From Lachnospiraceae bacterium (lineage in GTDB: Bacteria > Bacillota_A > Clostridia > Lachnospirales > Lachnospiraceae), in assembly GCA_016291475.1 (NCBI GenBank), contig JAEEXJ010000029.1, forward strand, positions 1-32,404: a stretch of 32,404 nt of DNA, written 5' to 3'. The position numbers were made by a program, and so were the translations under genes. Positions 1 to 8,816 of this stretch are shown in pieces; the stretch's first letter is position 1; each line of letters starts with the position of its first letter. The notes beneath the pieces were generated by a model. It saw only the letters and a list, made by a program, of their open reading frames with translations. It was not told where the DNA came from and did not search any database.

Positions 1-195
1 GGCGTCGCATCGTGAGAAACGGTGTATGGTAAGCTTTGCCCATGCATACGTATTATGAAGCTACCCCGGAAGTGAGTTTGTCAGGAGCGCTCATTTCCGG
101 AGGAACGTGCCCGCAGAAGGTAAAAGAACTGACTATGACAGTAGAAGGACAGAGGGATGGTTCTTTGGACACGGGTTCGACTCCCGTCTACTCCA
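1..195 (+). ncRNA. ssrA: tmRNA, 3' portion (5' end outside window)
   Basis: This is the 3' part of transfer-messenger RNA, which rescues stalled ribosomes by adding a degradation tag. The T-arm is clear: stem ACGGG (171-175) and CCCGT (183-187) enclose a TTCGACT loop. It is followed by the acceptor strand CTACTCC and discriminator A at 195. CCA is not encoded, because the next bases are CTT. Upstream, a hairpin pairs 66-71 with 95-100 and 73-76 with 90-93, which fits one of the tmRNA pseudoknot stems. The tag-peptide reading frame and the 5' acceptor half lie before the window. The tRNA-like end could belong to an ordinary tRNA, but the long structured upstream region and the GGACACGGGTTCGACTCCCG block are typical of tmRNA. 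Confidence 0.88.
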
Positions 196-198
196 CTT

Positions 199-233
199 TT
201 AAGAGCAGGGGACATGATTCTCTGCTCTTTATT
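199..233 (+). terminator. Rho-independent terminator after tmRNA
   Basis: An 8 bp stem pairs AAGAGCAG (201-208) with CTGCTCTT (222-229), followed by a T-rich stretch. It lies four bases after the mature tmRNA end. Confidence 0.8.
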
Positions 234-265
234 TGTAGCCGATCTAAGATGAGGGAACGGATAAC

Positions 266-1582
266 ATGATGCAGACTTTTCCGATAATGTTTACGATATA
301 CACTGTACGAGGCGTGGCCGGACTTGTTAATTATTGGATGGCTTTTGAATATTTTTTTAGCTTCCGTAGCTATAAATGGAAAAATACAAAATGCATATGG
401 ATAGCGGTTTATTTTCTCATAAATTATCTGTATAGACCAATCGTAAATTTTGGCCCGAGACCGCTGTACTTTGTAATATGGACATTGTATCTTGTTCGTG
501 TTGTTCCTTTTTTATGGACGAAATACGGGCGCAAACTTACATTTATTGTAATAGCTTTGTTTTATGGAAATCTTATAGATTGTATTGCCCAAAATATACT
601 GATTTTATTTATGGGTAATAACGGTGTTGAAATATACCGTTCTTTTAAAGCGGATATTTCCGTTATGATAACTGAATTAATAGTATTCTTCGTTCTTGTG
701 TTGTTTATAATCCTGAAGAGGGTAAACGTTATAAAGTTATATTTTACTAAGCTGACTATTGCGGAGTATATTCTGCTTTTTTTGATGAATATGTCTTTTG
801 CGATATTGGAAGCCGGTTTGTTTAAATCTGATTCTGTTAGCAATCCTATAAAAAGACAATGTATTGTTTCATATTTACTTCTGACGATGCTAATCATACA
901 TGTGATAATGGTTCGTGAACAAAATACCTCCATGAACACTATGATAGGTAATCTGAAAGAACCTATGAAGCAGATAACCGATTCATATATTGAAATGAAC
1001 GAGAAGAGTACCGAACTCAGAAGATTCAGACACGATACCAAGAATCTTCTTTTGGTCCTGAAGTCCCTTGTTTTGGATGATAAAAAGAAACAGGCCGTTG
1101 AATATATAAATAAAATGCAAGGGACGCTTGATGCGTCAAATGTAAAAGCATTTGATACCGGTAATTTTATAGCGGATGCTTTGCTCGAATCCAAATCTAA
1201 GCTTGCTGCTCAAAATGATATTGTTATGACGGTTACCGGAAATATACCTGCAGATAAAATTGAGGATGTGAATCTCGTAATTCTGATCTCGAATCTGGTA
1301 GATAATGCGATAGAAGCAACCAGACAGGCAGAAGGCGAAAAGAAGATCGAGATTCAGTCGATCTTAAAGAAGAATATATGGATACTTTCAGTAAAGAATC
1401 CTTGTTCGAACGATGTAGTGATTAGAGAAAACCGTATAGAGACTACCAAGGATGACAGGGAATCTCACGGTTTCGGACTTTCAAATATTGAGCGTGTAAC
1501 CAAAAAGTATGACGGTGATCTGAAGCTTAAATGCGAAGATAAAGTTTTTACTGCGATTGCAACGTTAATGCTTGCGGCATAA
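266..1582 (+). CDS. AgrC-type sensor histidine kinase (GHKL ATPase), orphan
   Basis: This is a membrane sensor kinase of the AgrC/GHKL class, which typically senses peptide signals and phosphorylates a LytTR-type regulator. The first ~215 residues are hydrophobic, with about six membrane segments. A cytoplasmic dimerisation helix carries the probable phospho-acceptor His256 in RRFRHDTKN. The C-terminal ATPase has the N box LVDNAIEAT (about 343-351) and a G box GFGLSNI near 415. Length 438 aa is normal for the family. A GAGGG Shine-Dalgarno at 251-255 favours the first of two adjacent ATGs. No response regulator or peptide precursor gene is next to it, so the partner is unknown. The gene reads visibly more AT-rich than its neighbours, which could reflect transfer, but no mobility gene or duplicated tmRNA end is seen. 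Confidence 0.85.
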   Translation: MMQTFPIMFTIYTVRGVAGLVNYWMAFEYFFSFRSYKWKNTKCIWIAVYFLINYLYRPIVNFGPRPLYFVIWTLYLVRVVPFLWTKYGRKLTFIVIALFYGNLIDCIAQNILILFMGNNGVEIYRSFKADISVMITELIVFFVLVLFIILKRVNVIKLYFTKLTIAEYILLFLMNMSFAILEAGLFKSDSVSNPIKRQCIVSYLLLTMLIIHVIMVREQNTSMNTMIGNLKEPMKQITDSYIEMNEKSTELRRFRHDTKNLLLVLKSLVLDDKKKQAVEYINKMQGTLDASNVKAFDTGNFIADALLESKSKLAAQNDIVMTVTGNIPADKIEDVNLVILISNLVDNAIEATRQAEGEKKIEIQSILKKNIWILSVKNPCSNDVVIRENRIETTKDDRESHGFGLSNIERVTKKYDGDLKLKCEDKVFTAIATLMLAA

Positions 1583-1603
1583 AGCTTTGTGGCGTGTTTA
1601 CTA

Positions 1604-1637
1604 AAAAACATCGGAAGGATAACCTTCCGATGTTTTT
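1604..1637. terminator. Bidirectional terminator between convergent genes
   Basis: A perfect 15 bp stem pairs 1604-1618 with 1623-1637 around a 4-base loop. It has A and T tracts on either side, so it can stop transcription of both the kinase gene and the convergent esterase-GH43 gene. Confidence 0.9.
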
Positions 1638-1650
1638 GGTTGCAATATGT

Positions 1651-4431
1651 TTAATGCAGAAGTTCAATGGATTTAAGGCTGGCTCCTCCGCCTCCCTTAT
1701 AGGTGAGGTACAAAGGAAGAACTCCCGATACTTTTTTTGAGAAGATGCAGGTTCCTTCCTGCCACTCATTGGAGTTGTTTCCGTGGATCTTTCCGAGGAC
1801 TTCTCCGTCAATCGAAGTCTTTACTTCAAAATCTCCGTCAAAATAAGCTCTCGTCTTGATCTTAAGCCCGGTTACATCCTTCATGTCGAAATACTTAAAT
1901 CCGATGGTGGTGGAATCAACGATTGCCTTGATATAGCCGTCATACTTATCGTTGTCTTTGCCTTCCTGAACTACCCTTGGCGCATTGTCCTCTACGTATA
2001 CCTTGTGATCTTTGGTGAAGATGTTACAAGCAAGGTATGAAGGATATTCACCGAAATCGGAGAGCGGTCCTCCGTTAAGTCCGCAGGATGTCATCTCTGC
2101 CTGTATGATATGTCCGTCTTCAGTAAAGGAAAGCTTCTCTGCGCAGCCCTGTCTGGAGAACCAGGTTCCGTTGGTGTGACGGTGATAGAAGATGTACCAG
2201 TCATCACCGATCTGTACCATACTTCCGTGATTGTTTCCGCCATAAGCAGCAGGCTGATCCACAGGCTTATAAGTATCTATATGCATATCGTTATTGCTTA
2301 CGATGACACCGCCGTATACATAAGGCCCTTCGGGATCTTTGGAAGTAGCATAGCAGAGCTCGTGCATTACTTCGGAAGAGTAGATGAAATAATATATATC
2401 TCCGCGTTTTCTGATGGAGGATGCTTCGAAGAAAGCATGCCCTTCAAAACCTGTGCCTTCGGAATACTGGGCTCCGGGAACCACGATCCTGGGAGCCTTT
2501 ATGATGGTAAGCATGTCTTTATCAAGAAGGGTAAGCATGGAACCGTGTCTTGACTTATCACCGTGTCCGCAGAATCCCGTGAAGAGATATGTGGTATCGC
2601 CTTCGGTGAGAACACCGGGATCGAACTGAGGCTCATCGCCTTCTTTGTCACCGAGTTTTGTTCCGTCTTCATAATGGACATATCCGTAGAACTTGTAAGG
2701 ACCTGCGGGAGTATTGCTGACAGCAACGGAAACAACGTTTATTCTGTCCAGTACGTAATAGAGGTAATATCTTCCGTCGGGACCTACGGTAACGTCCGGA
2801 GCATAGAGCTCCATATTTCCTTCTTTATTGAGTTCATCCGTATCCTTGGGATATATTATTCCCTCGTATTTCCAGTTGCCGAGATCTTTTATACTTGCGG
2901 ACCAGCATACATAATCTCCGAGACAGAAGGTTTCTCCGCCGTAGATATCATGCGATCCGTATACATATACTCTGTCACCGAAGACATAAGGCTCTCCGTC
3001 GGGAACATATTCCCATGAAGGGAGATAAGGGTTTACCGCCTGTTTCTTACTGTGCTGTCTTATTCCGCCTTCCTTTTTCGGAAGTGCGCCGCTTCCGGTG
3101 AATTCCATTTCATTACGGTCATCTTCGGTATAAGGTTTCCACTCGGGAAGTTTTTTCTTGTCGAATCCGAGACCGTTTGGATTACCGGTTTTTACGAAGT
3201 TTACGATATAATCGCTCATCTGATGTGCGAGATCGTAATGCCTTCCGGTGTAGGGCCTGTGGCATTTCTCAAGAGTATCAAAAAAGAACCAAAGGTCAAC
3301 AGAATGGAAGGTTCCGGGATAGCTGTCGCCTTCATGTCCGTCACCGGGAATATCCGCATCAAAACGGTAGTAATAGAAATTCTGGTCGGGAGATTTCTTT
3401 GAAGCGGCACCTAAAGCAGCCTTGACCGAAAGCTCCACTGTATTGACGCCATCCGTGCTGAATTCATCGGCAGTGTTTCCCGCGATCACCGGCACATTGG
3501 GACAGAGTCTGTTTTCAAATCTTTCTACAGCATCTCCCAGATAATGTTTTCCGTCAGTGATAGGGAAGAGCATGCGGTATTTAGCACGGAATTTACGGTA
3601 TGCTTCGAATACATCCTTCGTGGAAAGCTTTCTTGCTTCTTCGAGATTATTAACCCCAAGAATCTCAAAGAACTTGTCACCGAAATCCTCGGCCTGTTCA
3701 AAAGAGATGGGAGTGAAGATATCCTCTGAGGGATTCTGAACTTTTATGATGCCGCTGAGTACAACGGCACCCTTGATGATATTTGAATTGTCGGGGCAGG
3801 TAAGCTGGTTCATTACGCTTGCTCCGCCTGCAGACTGCCCCATGATGGTGATCTTTTCCGGATCTCCGCCGAAGGCTGCTATATTGTCATATACCCAGTG
3901 AAGTCCGGCCTGCTGGTCTAAGAGTCCAAAGTTAGCGGGGGAATCGGGATTTTCGGCTGTGATCTCTTTATGAGCCAGGAATCCGAAAATATTGAGTCTG
4001 TATCCTACGGAAACTACGATGATACCTTTTCTGGCAAGAGCTTCTCCGTTGAATTCCATCTCAGCCGTATAGCCCCACTGGAAACCGCCGCCGAAATACC
4101 ATACGAGAACAGGAAGCTTCTCATCGGTCTTTTTGGCCGGAGTCCATACATTCAGATAAAGACAGTCTTCGTCCATGGGAATATCGGGATCCACATGCCA
4201 CTCTCTGCAATAAATATCCGTGCCGACAGCAGGCTGATCCTGATAGGAGATGGGACCGAATTCATGGGCAAGGAGTTCGCCCTCCCAATCCTCACAGGGC
4301 TGGGGAGCTCTCCATCTGTTTTCTCCGATGGGAGGAGCGGCAAAAGGTATTCCTTTGTATACCGTTATCCTCGGATCGTTTCCGGGCAAACCCGATACTT
4401 TTCCGTTTTTTACTTCCGTACTTCTAAGCAT
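1651..4431 (-). CDS. Type B carboxylesterase fused to GH43 glycosidase
   Basis: This 926-residue protein joins two enzymes that could act together on acylated xylan side chains. Residues 1-445 are a type B carboxylesterase: GGGF oxyanion region (114-117), nucleophile Ser200 in GQSAGG, probable acid Glu323 in ADEFST and His376 in FHSVDLW. Residues ~466-790 are a GH43 five-bladed propeller: base candidate Asp478 in VPDGEP, Asp604 in FDPGV and acid Glu669 in FFEASS, with a GGNNHGS motif at 731-737. Residues ~800-926 resemble a CBM6-like beta-sandwich. No signal peptide is visible, so it probably works in the cytoplasm on imported oligosaccharides. The reading frame is continuous with only a ~20-residue join. 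GH43 members are xylosidases or arabinofuranosidases; the exact substrate cannot be read here. Start ATG follows a GGGGG ribosome site. Confidence 0.9.
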   Translation of the reverse strand: MLRSTEVKNGKVSGLPGNDPRITVYKGIPFAAPPIGENRWRAPQPCEDWEGELLAHEFGPISYQDQPAVGTDIYCREWHVDPDIPMDEDCLYLNVWTPAKKTDEKLPVLVWYFGGGFQWGYTAEMEFNGEALARKGIIVVSVGYRLNIFGFLAHKEITAENPDSPANFGLLDQQAGLHWVYDNIAAFGGDPEKITIMGQSAGGASVMNQLTCPDNSNIIKGAVVLSGIIKVQNPSEDIFTPISFEQAEDFGDKFFEILGVNNLEEARKLSTKDVFEAYRKFRAKYRMLFPITDGKHYLGDAVERFENRLCPNVPVIAGNTADEFSTDGVNTVELSVKAALGAASKKSPDQNFYYYRFDADIPGDGHEGDSYPGTFHSVDLWFFFDTLEKCHRPYTGRHYDLAHQMSDYIVNFVKTGNPNGLGFDKKKLPEWKPYTEDDRNEMEFTGSGALPKKEGGIRQHSKKQAVNPYLPSWEYVPDGEPYVFGDRVYVYGSHDIYGGETFCLGDYVCWSASIKDLGNWKYEGIIYPKDTDELNKEGNMELYAPDVTVGPDGRYYLYYVLDRINVVSVAVSNTPAGPYKFYGYVHYEDGTKLGDKEGDEPQFDPGVLTEGDTTYLFTGFCGHGDKSRHGSMLTLLDKDMLTIIKAPRIVVPGAQYSEGTGFEGHAFFEASSIRKRGDIYYFIYSSEVMHELCYATSKDPEGPYVYGGVIVSNNDMHIDTYKPVDQPAAYGGNNHGSMVQIGDDWYIFYHRHTNGTWFSRQGCAEKLSFTEDGHIIQAEMTSCGLNGGPLSDFGEYPSYLACNIFTKDHKVYVEDNAPRVVQEGKDNDKYDGYIKAIVDSTTIGFKYFDMKDVTGLKIKTRAYFDGDFEVKTSIDGEVLGKIHGNNSNEWQEGTCIFSKKVSGVLPLYLTYKGGGGASLKSIELLH

Positions 4432-4470
4432 ATTAATACCCCCGTATCAGTGTTTTGGAATACATTTACC

Positions 4471-4476
4471 ATTATA
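4471..4476 (-). promoter_or_regulatory. -10 element for esterase-GH43 gene
   Basis: A perfect TATAAT on the minus strand lies 39 bases before the start codon. No good -35 hexamer is visible at 16-18 bases, so an activator may be needed. Confidence 0.45.
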
Positions 4477-4535
4477 AATAATTTGCACGATAATTCATAT
4501 CAGACTCTGCTGATTAATCATCAAATTTACAATTA

Positions 4536-4544
4536 TGTTATAAT
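4536..4544 (+). promoter_or_regulatory. Extended -10 promoter abutting the GH3 start codon
   Basis: TGTTATAAT is an extended -10 (TGnTATAAT). It ends only eight bases before the ATG at 4553, so the predicted transcript starts at or just before the start codon. The -35 region is weak. Confidence 0.5.
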
Positions 4545-4552
4545 ATTCGGGT

Positions 4553-5983
4553 ATGAAAAAAGGATTTGTATTATCAATTATTATATGTATTTTGCCCTTA
4601 TTACTCCTGGTTTCCGGGTGTGGGAAAGAGACTTGCGAAAGTCAGATTCCAATCCCCGAAACCACGGTCCCGGAAGAGACATCCGCAGGTGATTATTCGG
4701 TAGCCGGGATCGCAGAAACCCAGGATGAGATAATCGTGCCTTCCGGTGAAAACAATACGGATATCGAAGATGAGACTGCTTCCCCGGATCCTGTGGAACC
4801 TTCGGAAGAGGTCGCAGATGATCAAAAAAACGATACATCTGATGAAGGTGAGAATGCTGAAACTGATATCGATCTTTCTGAAGAAGCCTGTGAACCGCTT
4901 ACGGAAGATGTGGATGGAAATGATATTTCACTGCATGCTGAATTGCCTCATGAATTAAATTATTCCGATGACATAGATACGATCATCGCTTCAATGACTC
5001 TTCATGAGAAGATCTGCCAGATGATAATAGTGACTCCTTCGGTGCTTGCTTCCGCATCAAAGGTAACCTCGGCGGATTCCTGCTATCTTGCACTTCAGAA
5101 TTACCCTGTTGGAGGACTGATCCTGGATAAGAGCAATATTGTAAATGCGGATCAGCTTACGGGATTTATATCGGGTGTACAGTCGTATATGACGATTCCC
5201 ATGATCGTTACACTTGATGAGGAAGGCGGAAGAGTAACAAGACTTATGGGAACCGTGGGTACAACTCCCATCGGCCCTATGTATTCCTATCATGAGCTTG
5301 GCACTGAAGTTGCAGCATTTAATGCCATGACCATAGGTAATGATATACGGAGATTCGGATTTAATATGGATCTGGCACCCGTTGCGGATGTATGGTCCAA
5401 TCCGGATAATACCGTTATAGGGGACAGAGCATACAGTACCGATTTTGAAGAAGCATCAGCCCTTGTATCTGCTGCCGTATCAGGTTTTCATATGAGCGGT
5501 GTTGCCTGCTGTATCAAACATTTTCCGGGACACGGTGATACTTCTGCCGATTCACATTACGGTTCCGTATATGTGTATAAGACACTTGATGAAATGAGAG
5601 CGGCTGAATTCAAACCCTTTGTCTCGGGTATAAATGCAGGAGCTGATGCGGTTATGATAGGACATTTGATCGTAGCCGATCAGGGAAATATACCCGCATT
5701 GTTTTCATATCCCCTTCTTACCGGTGTTCTTAGGAATGAACTTGGATTTAACGGCGTTATCATATCCGATTCTCTTCAGATGAAAGCCATGACAGATCAT
5801 TACGGGGCGGGTGAAATACCGGTGATGGCCGTTGCCGCGGGATGTGACATTATACTGATGCCTACGGATCTTGAAGTAACTGTCAGCAGTTTGGAAGCCG
5901 CGGTGGAAAATGGTGTGATCTCCGAAGAGAGGATCAATGAAAGCGTCAGAAGGATTCTTATCCTTAAGAAGAAATATATCTGA
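4553..5983 (+). CDS. Beta-N-acetylhexosaminidase-like GH3 lipoprotein (NagZ family)
   Basis: This is a family 3 glycosidase of the NagZ type, which removes N-acetylglucosamine residues, for example in cell-wall turnover. A lipoprotein signal ends in LVSGC with the lipidated Cys23. It is followed by a ~110-residue acidic, low-complexity spacer that would hold the enzyme off the membrane. The catalytic domain spans ~140-476 and has LDEEGGRVTR (221-230), KHFPGHGDTSADSHYG (322-337) with the Asp-His dyad around His335, and the nucleophile Asp406 in ISDSLQM. All key residues are intact. Only the GH3 N-domain is present, as expected for NagZ rather than two-domain beta-glucosidases. The start is fixed by the signal peptide, although no clear Shine-Dalgarno precedes it. 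It is transcribed divergently from the esterase-GH43 gene. Confidence 0.9.
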   Translation: MKKGFVLSIIICILPLLLLVSGCGKETCESQIPIPETTVPEETSAGDYSVAGIAETQDEIIVPSGENNTDIEDETASPDPVEPSEEVADDQKNDTSDEGENAETDIDLSEEACEPLTEDVDGNDISLHAELPHELNYSDDIDTIIASMTLHEKICQMIIVTPSVLASASKVTSADSCYLALQNYPVGGLILDKSNIVNADQLTGFISGVQSYMTIPMIVTLDEEGGRVTRLMGTVGTTPIGPMYSYHELGTEVAAFNAMTIGNDIRRFGFNMDLAPVADVWSNPDNTVIGDRAYSTDFEEASALVSAAVSGFHMSGVACCIKHFPGHGDTSADSHYGSVYVYKTLDEMRAAEFKPFVSGINAGADAVMIGHLIVADQGNIPALFSYPLLTGVLRNELGFNGVIISDSLQMKAMTDHYGAGEIPVMAVAAGCDIILMPTDLEVTVSSLEAAVENGVISEERINESVRRILILKKKYI

Positions 5984-6036
5984 TACTCATTTAATTCATT
6001 AATTGCAATATGTGAAAGTTTTGTGTTTTTCGGGAT

Positions 6037-6064
6037 TTGTCAAAATTATCTGATAATATATACA
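6037..6064 (+). promoter_or_regulatory. Possible promoter of the two-component operon
   Basis: TTGTCA (6037-6042) is followed after 16 bases by TATACA (6059-6064). This gives a short leader to the ATG at 6091, which has a GGGGG ribosome site. The -10 is imperfect, and other TATA-like hexamers overlap it. Confidence 0.4.
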
Positions 6065-6090
6065 TGGTTTAATTCTTAACGGGGGCTAAT

Positions 6091-6639
6091 ATGGCTGAGG
6101 AAAGAGTAACTGCACTGGGTTATGAATTTGCTTGCCTTGATGATGCGATACTTGCACAGTCTGAGATCAAGAAGATCGATTATCTTAAGTCTCATTTGGA
6201 CAGGGGCGATGCCGATACGGTAAAGGCTTTGTATGATAAAGCAATAGATGAGAAGTTTTTCAAAACCCCGGTAGGTATAGGCTTTTTGACCGAAATGAGA
6301 GAATATCTGATCGATACTCTCGATTATTCGGAGGATGAAGTCAGGTCGATACCATTGTATATGTTCTATGACACGACCAAGAAAACTGCTCCCGCGAAAG
6401 AGGAGAAGAAGAAAGAGCATGTCGGTTTTCTTTTTACGTCGATAGTACTGAACATAGCTCTTATCGTAGCGGTGATACTTATGTTTTGGATAGCGACTCA
6501 TACCGATCACCCAAATATTTTGAATTACGAAACCGTACTGACCGACAAGTATGCGACCTGGGAACAGGAACTTACCGAAAGGGAAGCTGCAGTCAGAGAA
6601 GCTGAAAGAGAACTCAGCTATCAGACTACGGATGACTGA
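6091..6639 (+). CDS. Small single-pass membrane protein of unknown function
   Basis: I do not recognise this 182-residue protein. Residues 1-105 are soluble, charged and probably helical, ending in a lysine/glutamate-rich patch that fits a cytoplasmic side by the positive-inside rule. One membrane helix runs from about 111 to 136 (VGFLFTSIVLNIALIVAVIL). The last ~35 residues (YATWEQELTEREAAVREAER) look like a short coiled coil outside the cell. It is the first gene of a five-gene run, with six bases between its stop and the response regulator start. That position suggests an accessory or sensory role for the two-component pair; this is inference from context only. Confidence 0.8.
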   Translation: MAEERVTALGYEFACLDDAILAQSEIKKIDYLKSHLDRGDADTVKALYDKAIDEKFFKTPVGIGFLTEMREYLIDTLDYSEDEVRSIPLYMFYDTTKKTAPAKEEKKKEHVGFLFTSIVLNIALIVAVILMFWIATHTDHPNILNYETVLTDKYATWEQELTEREAAVREAERELSYQTTDD

Positions 6640-6645
6640 CAGATC

Positions 6646-7326
6646 ATGGATAATATAAAGATCCTGATGGCGGATGATGAAGCCCGCATGAGAAAACTTG
6701 TTAAGGATTTCCTGAACAAAGAAGGATTTCTTACGGTAGAATGTTCCAACGGACTTGAGGCGGTTGAGGCGGTCAGATTTGATCCTTCGATCTCTTTGAT
6801 CATTATGGATGTCATGATGCCGGTTCTGGACGGCTGGGAAGCTGTCAAACAGATAAGGGAGTTTTCAAAAGTTCCCATTATTATGCTGACGGCTAAAACC
6901 GAAGAGAAGGACGAACTGAAGAGTTTCGGACTCGGAGTTGATGAATTTATATCAAAGCCCTTCTCACCCAAGGTTCTGGTTGCAAGGGTTCAGGCGGTTC
7001 TGAGAAGGACGGGTTACAGTGATACGGATGGAGATATTATAACCGCGGGAAATATAAAAGTTGATAGGTCGGCACATCAGGTTTTTGTGGACGATGCGCC
7101 TGTGGATCTCAGTATTAAAGAATTCGAGCTGCTAACATTTTTTATTGAGAATAAGGGAATAGCACTATCCAGGGAAAAAATCCTGAACAGTGTTTGGGAT
7201 TACGATTATTTCGGAGAAGCAAGAACCATTGATACCCATGTCAAAAAGCTTCGAGCGAAACTCGGGCGCAAAGCGGGAGACATGATCAAAACAATCTGGG
7301 GAATGGGCTATAAGTTCGAGGAGTAG
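6646..7326 (+). CDS. OmpR/PhoB-family response regulator
   Basis: This is a DNA-binding response regulator. The receiver domain (1-120) has the acidic pair Asp10-Asp11, the phospho-acceptor Asp55 in IIMDVMMP, Thr82 in MLTAK and Lys104 in ISKPF. The C-terminal winged helix (~130-226) has the expected SIKEFELL and TIDTHVKKLRAKL segments. Length 226 aa is standard. It is followed immediately by its kinase gene, so the two form a cognate pair. Its target genes cannot be read from the sequence; autoregulation of this operon is likely for such systems. Confidence 0.95.
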   Translation: MDNIKILMADDEARMRKLVKDFLNKEGFLTVECSNGLEAVEAVRFDPSISLIIMDVMMPVLDGWEAVKQIREFSKVPIIMLTAKTEEKDELKSFGLGVDEFISKPFSPKVLVARVQAVLRRTGYSDTDGDIITAGNIKVDRSAHQVFVDDAPVDLSIKEFELLTFFIENKGIALSREKILNSVWDYDYFGEARTIDTHVKKLRAKLGRKAGDMIKTIWGMGYKFEE

Positions 7327-7328
7327 TA

Positions 7329-8816
7329 TTGATAATAAAAAGTTTAAAAGCCGGAAGCAGGTTGTCGCTGAGGTTACAATATACTTTTATTTTTGCGGGG
7401 CTTATGGCAGGTGTCATTTTCCTGACCATTATCTTAAGTTCCGCGCTGCTCCCCTGGTATTACAGGTATTCCAGACTTAAAGACATTCGCAAAGAATATG
7501 AGATGCTTCTTTCCGGCGATGAGAATTTGTATGAAGATCTGGATGAGATGTCTCTTCGCAATAATGTATCTGCCATTATCCTCGGTCAGGATTCATCCGT
7601 GATCTATTCTTCGATCAAAAGTGAACGGGATATAGAGCTTGTTCTTTTATCTATCATATTCAGAAATCCGAGCGGATTACAGGAAATAGAAATTGTTGAA
7701 GAAACCGAAGATTACAGTATTCGTATAAGCAAATTGCCGGAAGGTGATTATCTGGAAATGTTCGGACGGCTTCCTGACGGCTGCGCGTTTTTGTTCAGGA
7801 CTCCTCTGGAAAGCATAGATGAGGCATCTGCCTATGCGTCGTGGTTTTATTTTTACATAGGCTCGTTATGCATAGTTCCCGGCGCACTTCTTGTATATTT
7901 TGTTTCTAGGAGAATATCAAAACCTATCCTTAATCTGAGCGATATTTCCAAAAGGATGGTCAATCTGGATTTTGAGGCCAGATATGAAGGAGAGGACGCA
8001 GCGGAAATATCTCTTCTCGGTAAAAATATAAATACACTTTCCGAATCACTTGAAGAATCCATATCTGAACTTAAGACAGCAAACAACAGGCTTAAAAGGG
8101 ATATTGAGCAAAAAGAAAAAGCCGCAAAGGAGCATAGTGAATTCATCTCCAATGTTTCCCATGAACTTAAGACACCCATATCCCTGATACAGGGTTATGC
8201 CGAGGGACTTAAAGAAGGCGTCTCTGATGATGCCGAAAGCCGTGAATATTATCTTGATGTGATCATTGATGAAGCATCAAGGATGAATAAGCTTGTTAAA
8301 CAGCTTATCAGTCTTGAACAGATTGAAAGCGGTGATGATGTGATCGAGATGCAGAGGTTTGATATTTCCGAAGTGATATCTGCCTGTCTGAAGACTTCAT
8401 CCGTACTGTTTCGCGAAGCCGGTATAACCTGTGAATTTGAGGAAAACCCGGGCGCCTTTGTATGGGGGGATCCCTATATGGCGGAAACGGTATTTGGGAA
8501 TTACCTTTCCAATGCCATCCATTATTGTAAGGATGTGGGAGACGGTAAACAGATCAAAGTTAGTTTTATCAGGTTTGATAAGATTATAAAAGTATGTGTT
8601 TTTAACAGTGGAGATCATGTTCCGGAAGATCAAATGCCCAAACTCTGGGATAAGTTTTATAAGGTTGATAAGGCCAGGACCAGAGAGTACGGCGGAAGCG
8701 GAATCGGCTTATCCATTGTAAAAGCAATACAGACTTCGCTGGGACAGGGTTTTGGCGCCGAAAACGTTCAGGGCGGAGTAGTGTTCTGGTTTGAATCGGA
8801 AGGAGTTACCAAATGA
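7329..8816 (+). CDS. Membrane sensor histidine kinase (HAMP-HisKA-HATPase)
   Basis: This is the cognate kinase of the upstream regulator. Membrane helices lie at ~19-43 and ~174-193 and flank an extracellular sensor of about 130 residues. A HAMP segment follows (~194-245), then a coiled linker, the HisKA domain with His278 in NVSHELKTP, and an ATPase domain with an N box NYLSNAIHYC and a G box GSGIGLSIVK. The start is TTG, not ATG: GAGGAG at 7318-7323 sits five bases before it, and it lies two bases after the regulator stop codon. The 3' end overlaps the next gene by four bases (ATGA), so translation of the two is probably coupled. Confidence 0.94.
   Translation: MIIKSLKAGSRLSLRLQYTFIFAGLMAGVIFLTIILSSALLPWYYRYSRLKDIRKEYEMLLSGDENLYEDLDEMSLRNNVSAIILGQDSSVIYSSIKSERDIELVLLSIIFRNPSGLQEIEIVEETEDYSIRISKLPEGDYLEMFGRLPDGCAFLFRTPLESIDEASAYASWFYFYIGSLCIVPGALLVYFVSRRISKPILNLSDISKRMVNLDFEARYEGEDAAEISLLGKNINTLSESLEESISELKTANNRLKRDIEQKEKAAKEHSEFISNVSHELKTPISLIQGYAEGLKEGVSDDAESREYYLDVIIDEASRMNKLVKQLISLEQIESGDDVIEMQRFDISEVISACLKTSSVLFREAGITCEFEENPGAFVWGDPYMAETVFGNYLSNAIHYCKDVGDGKQIKVSFIRFDKIIKVCVFNSGDHVPEDQMPKLWDKFYKVDKARTREYGGSGIGLSIVKAIQTSLGQGFGAENVQGGVVFWFESEGVTK

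Noticed and set aside
165..195. tmRNA 3' end as an integration (att) site with a downstream island
   Set aside because: The GGACACGGGTTCGA block is not repeated elsewhere in the window and no integrase is present, so only an unsupported possibility remains.
36..269. 77-residue ORF over the tmRNA
   Set aside because: It runs through the tmRNA 3' domain and its terminator; the RNA structure explains the sequence and the protein has no recognisable features.
3970..4692. 240-residue plus-strand ORF opposite the esterase N-terminus
   Set aside because: It is antisense to a strong enzyme domain, spans the divergent promoter region and overlaps the GH3 signal peptide in another frame.
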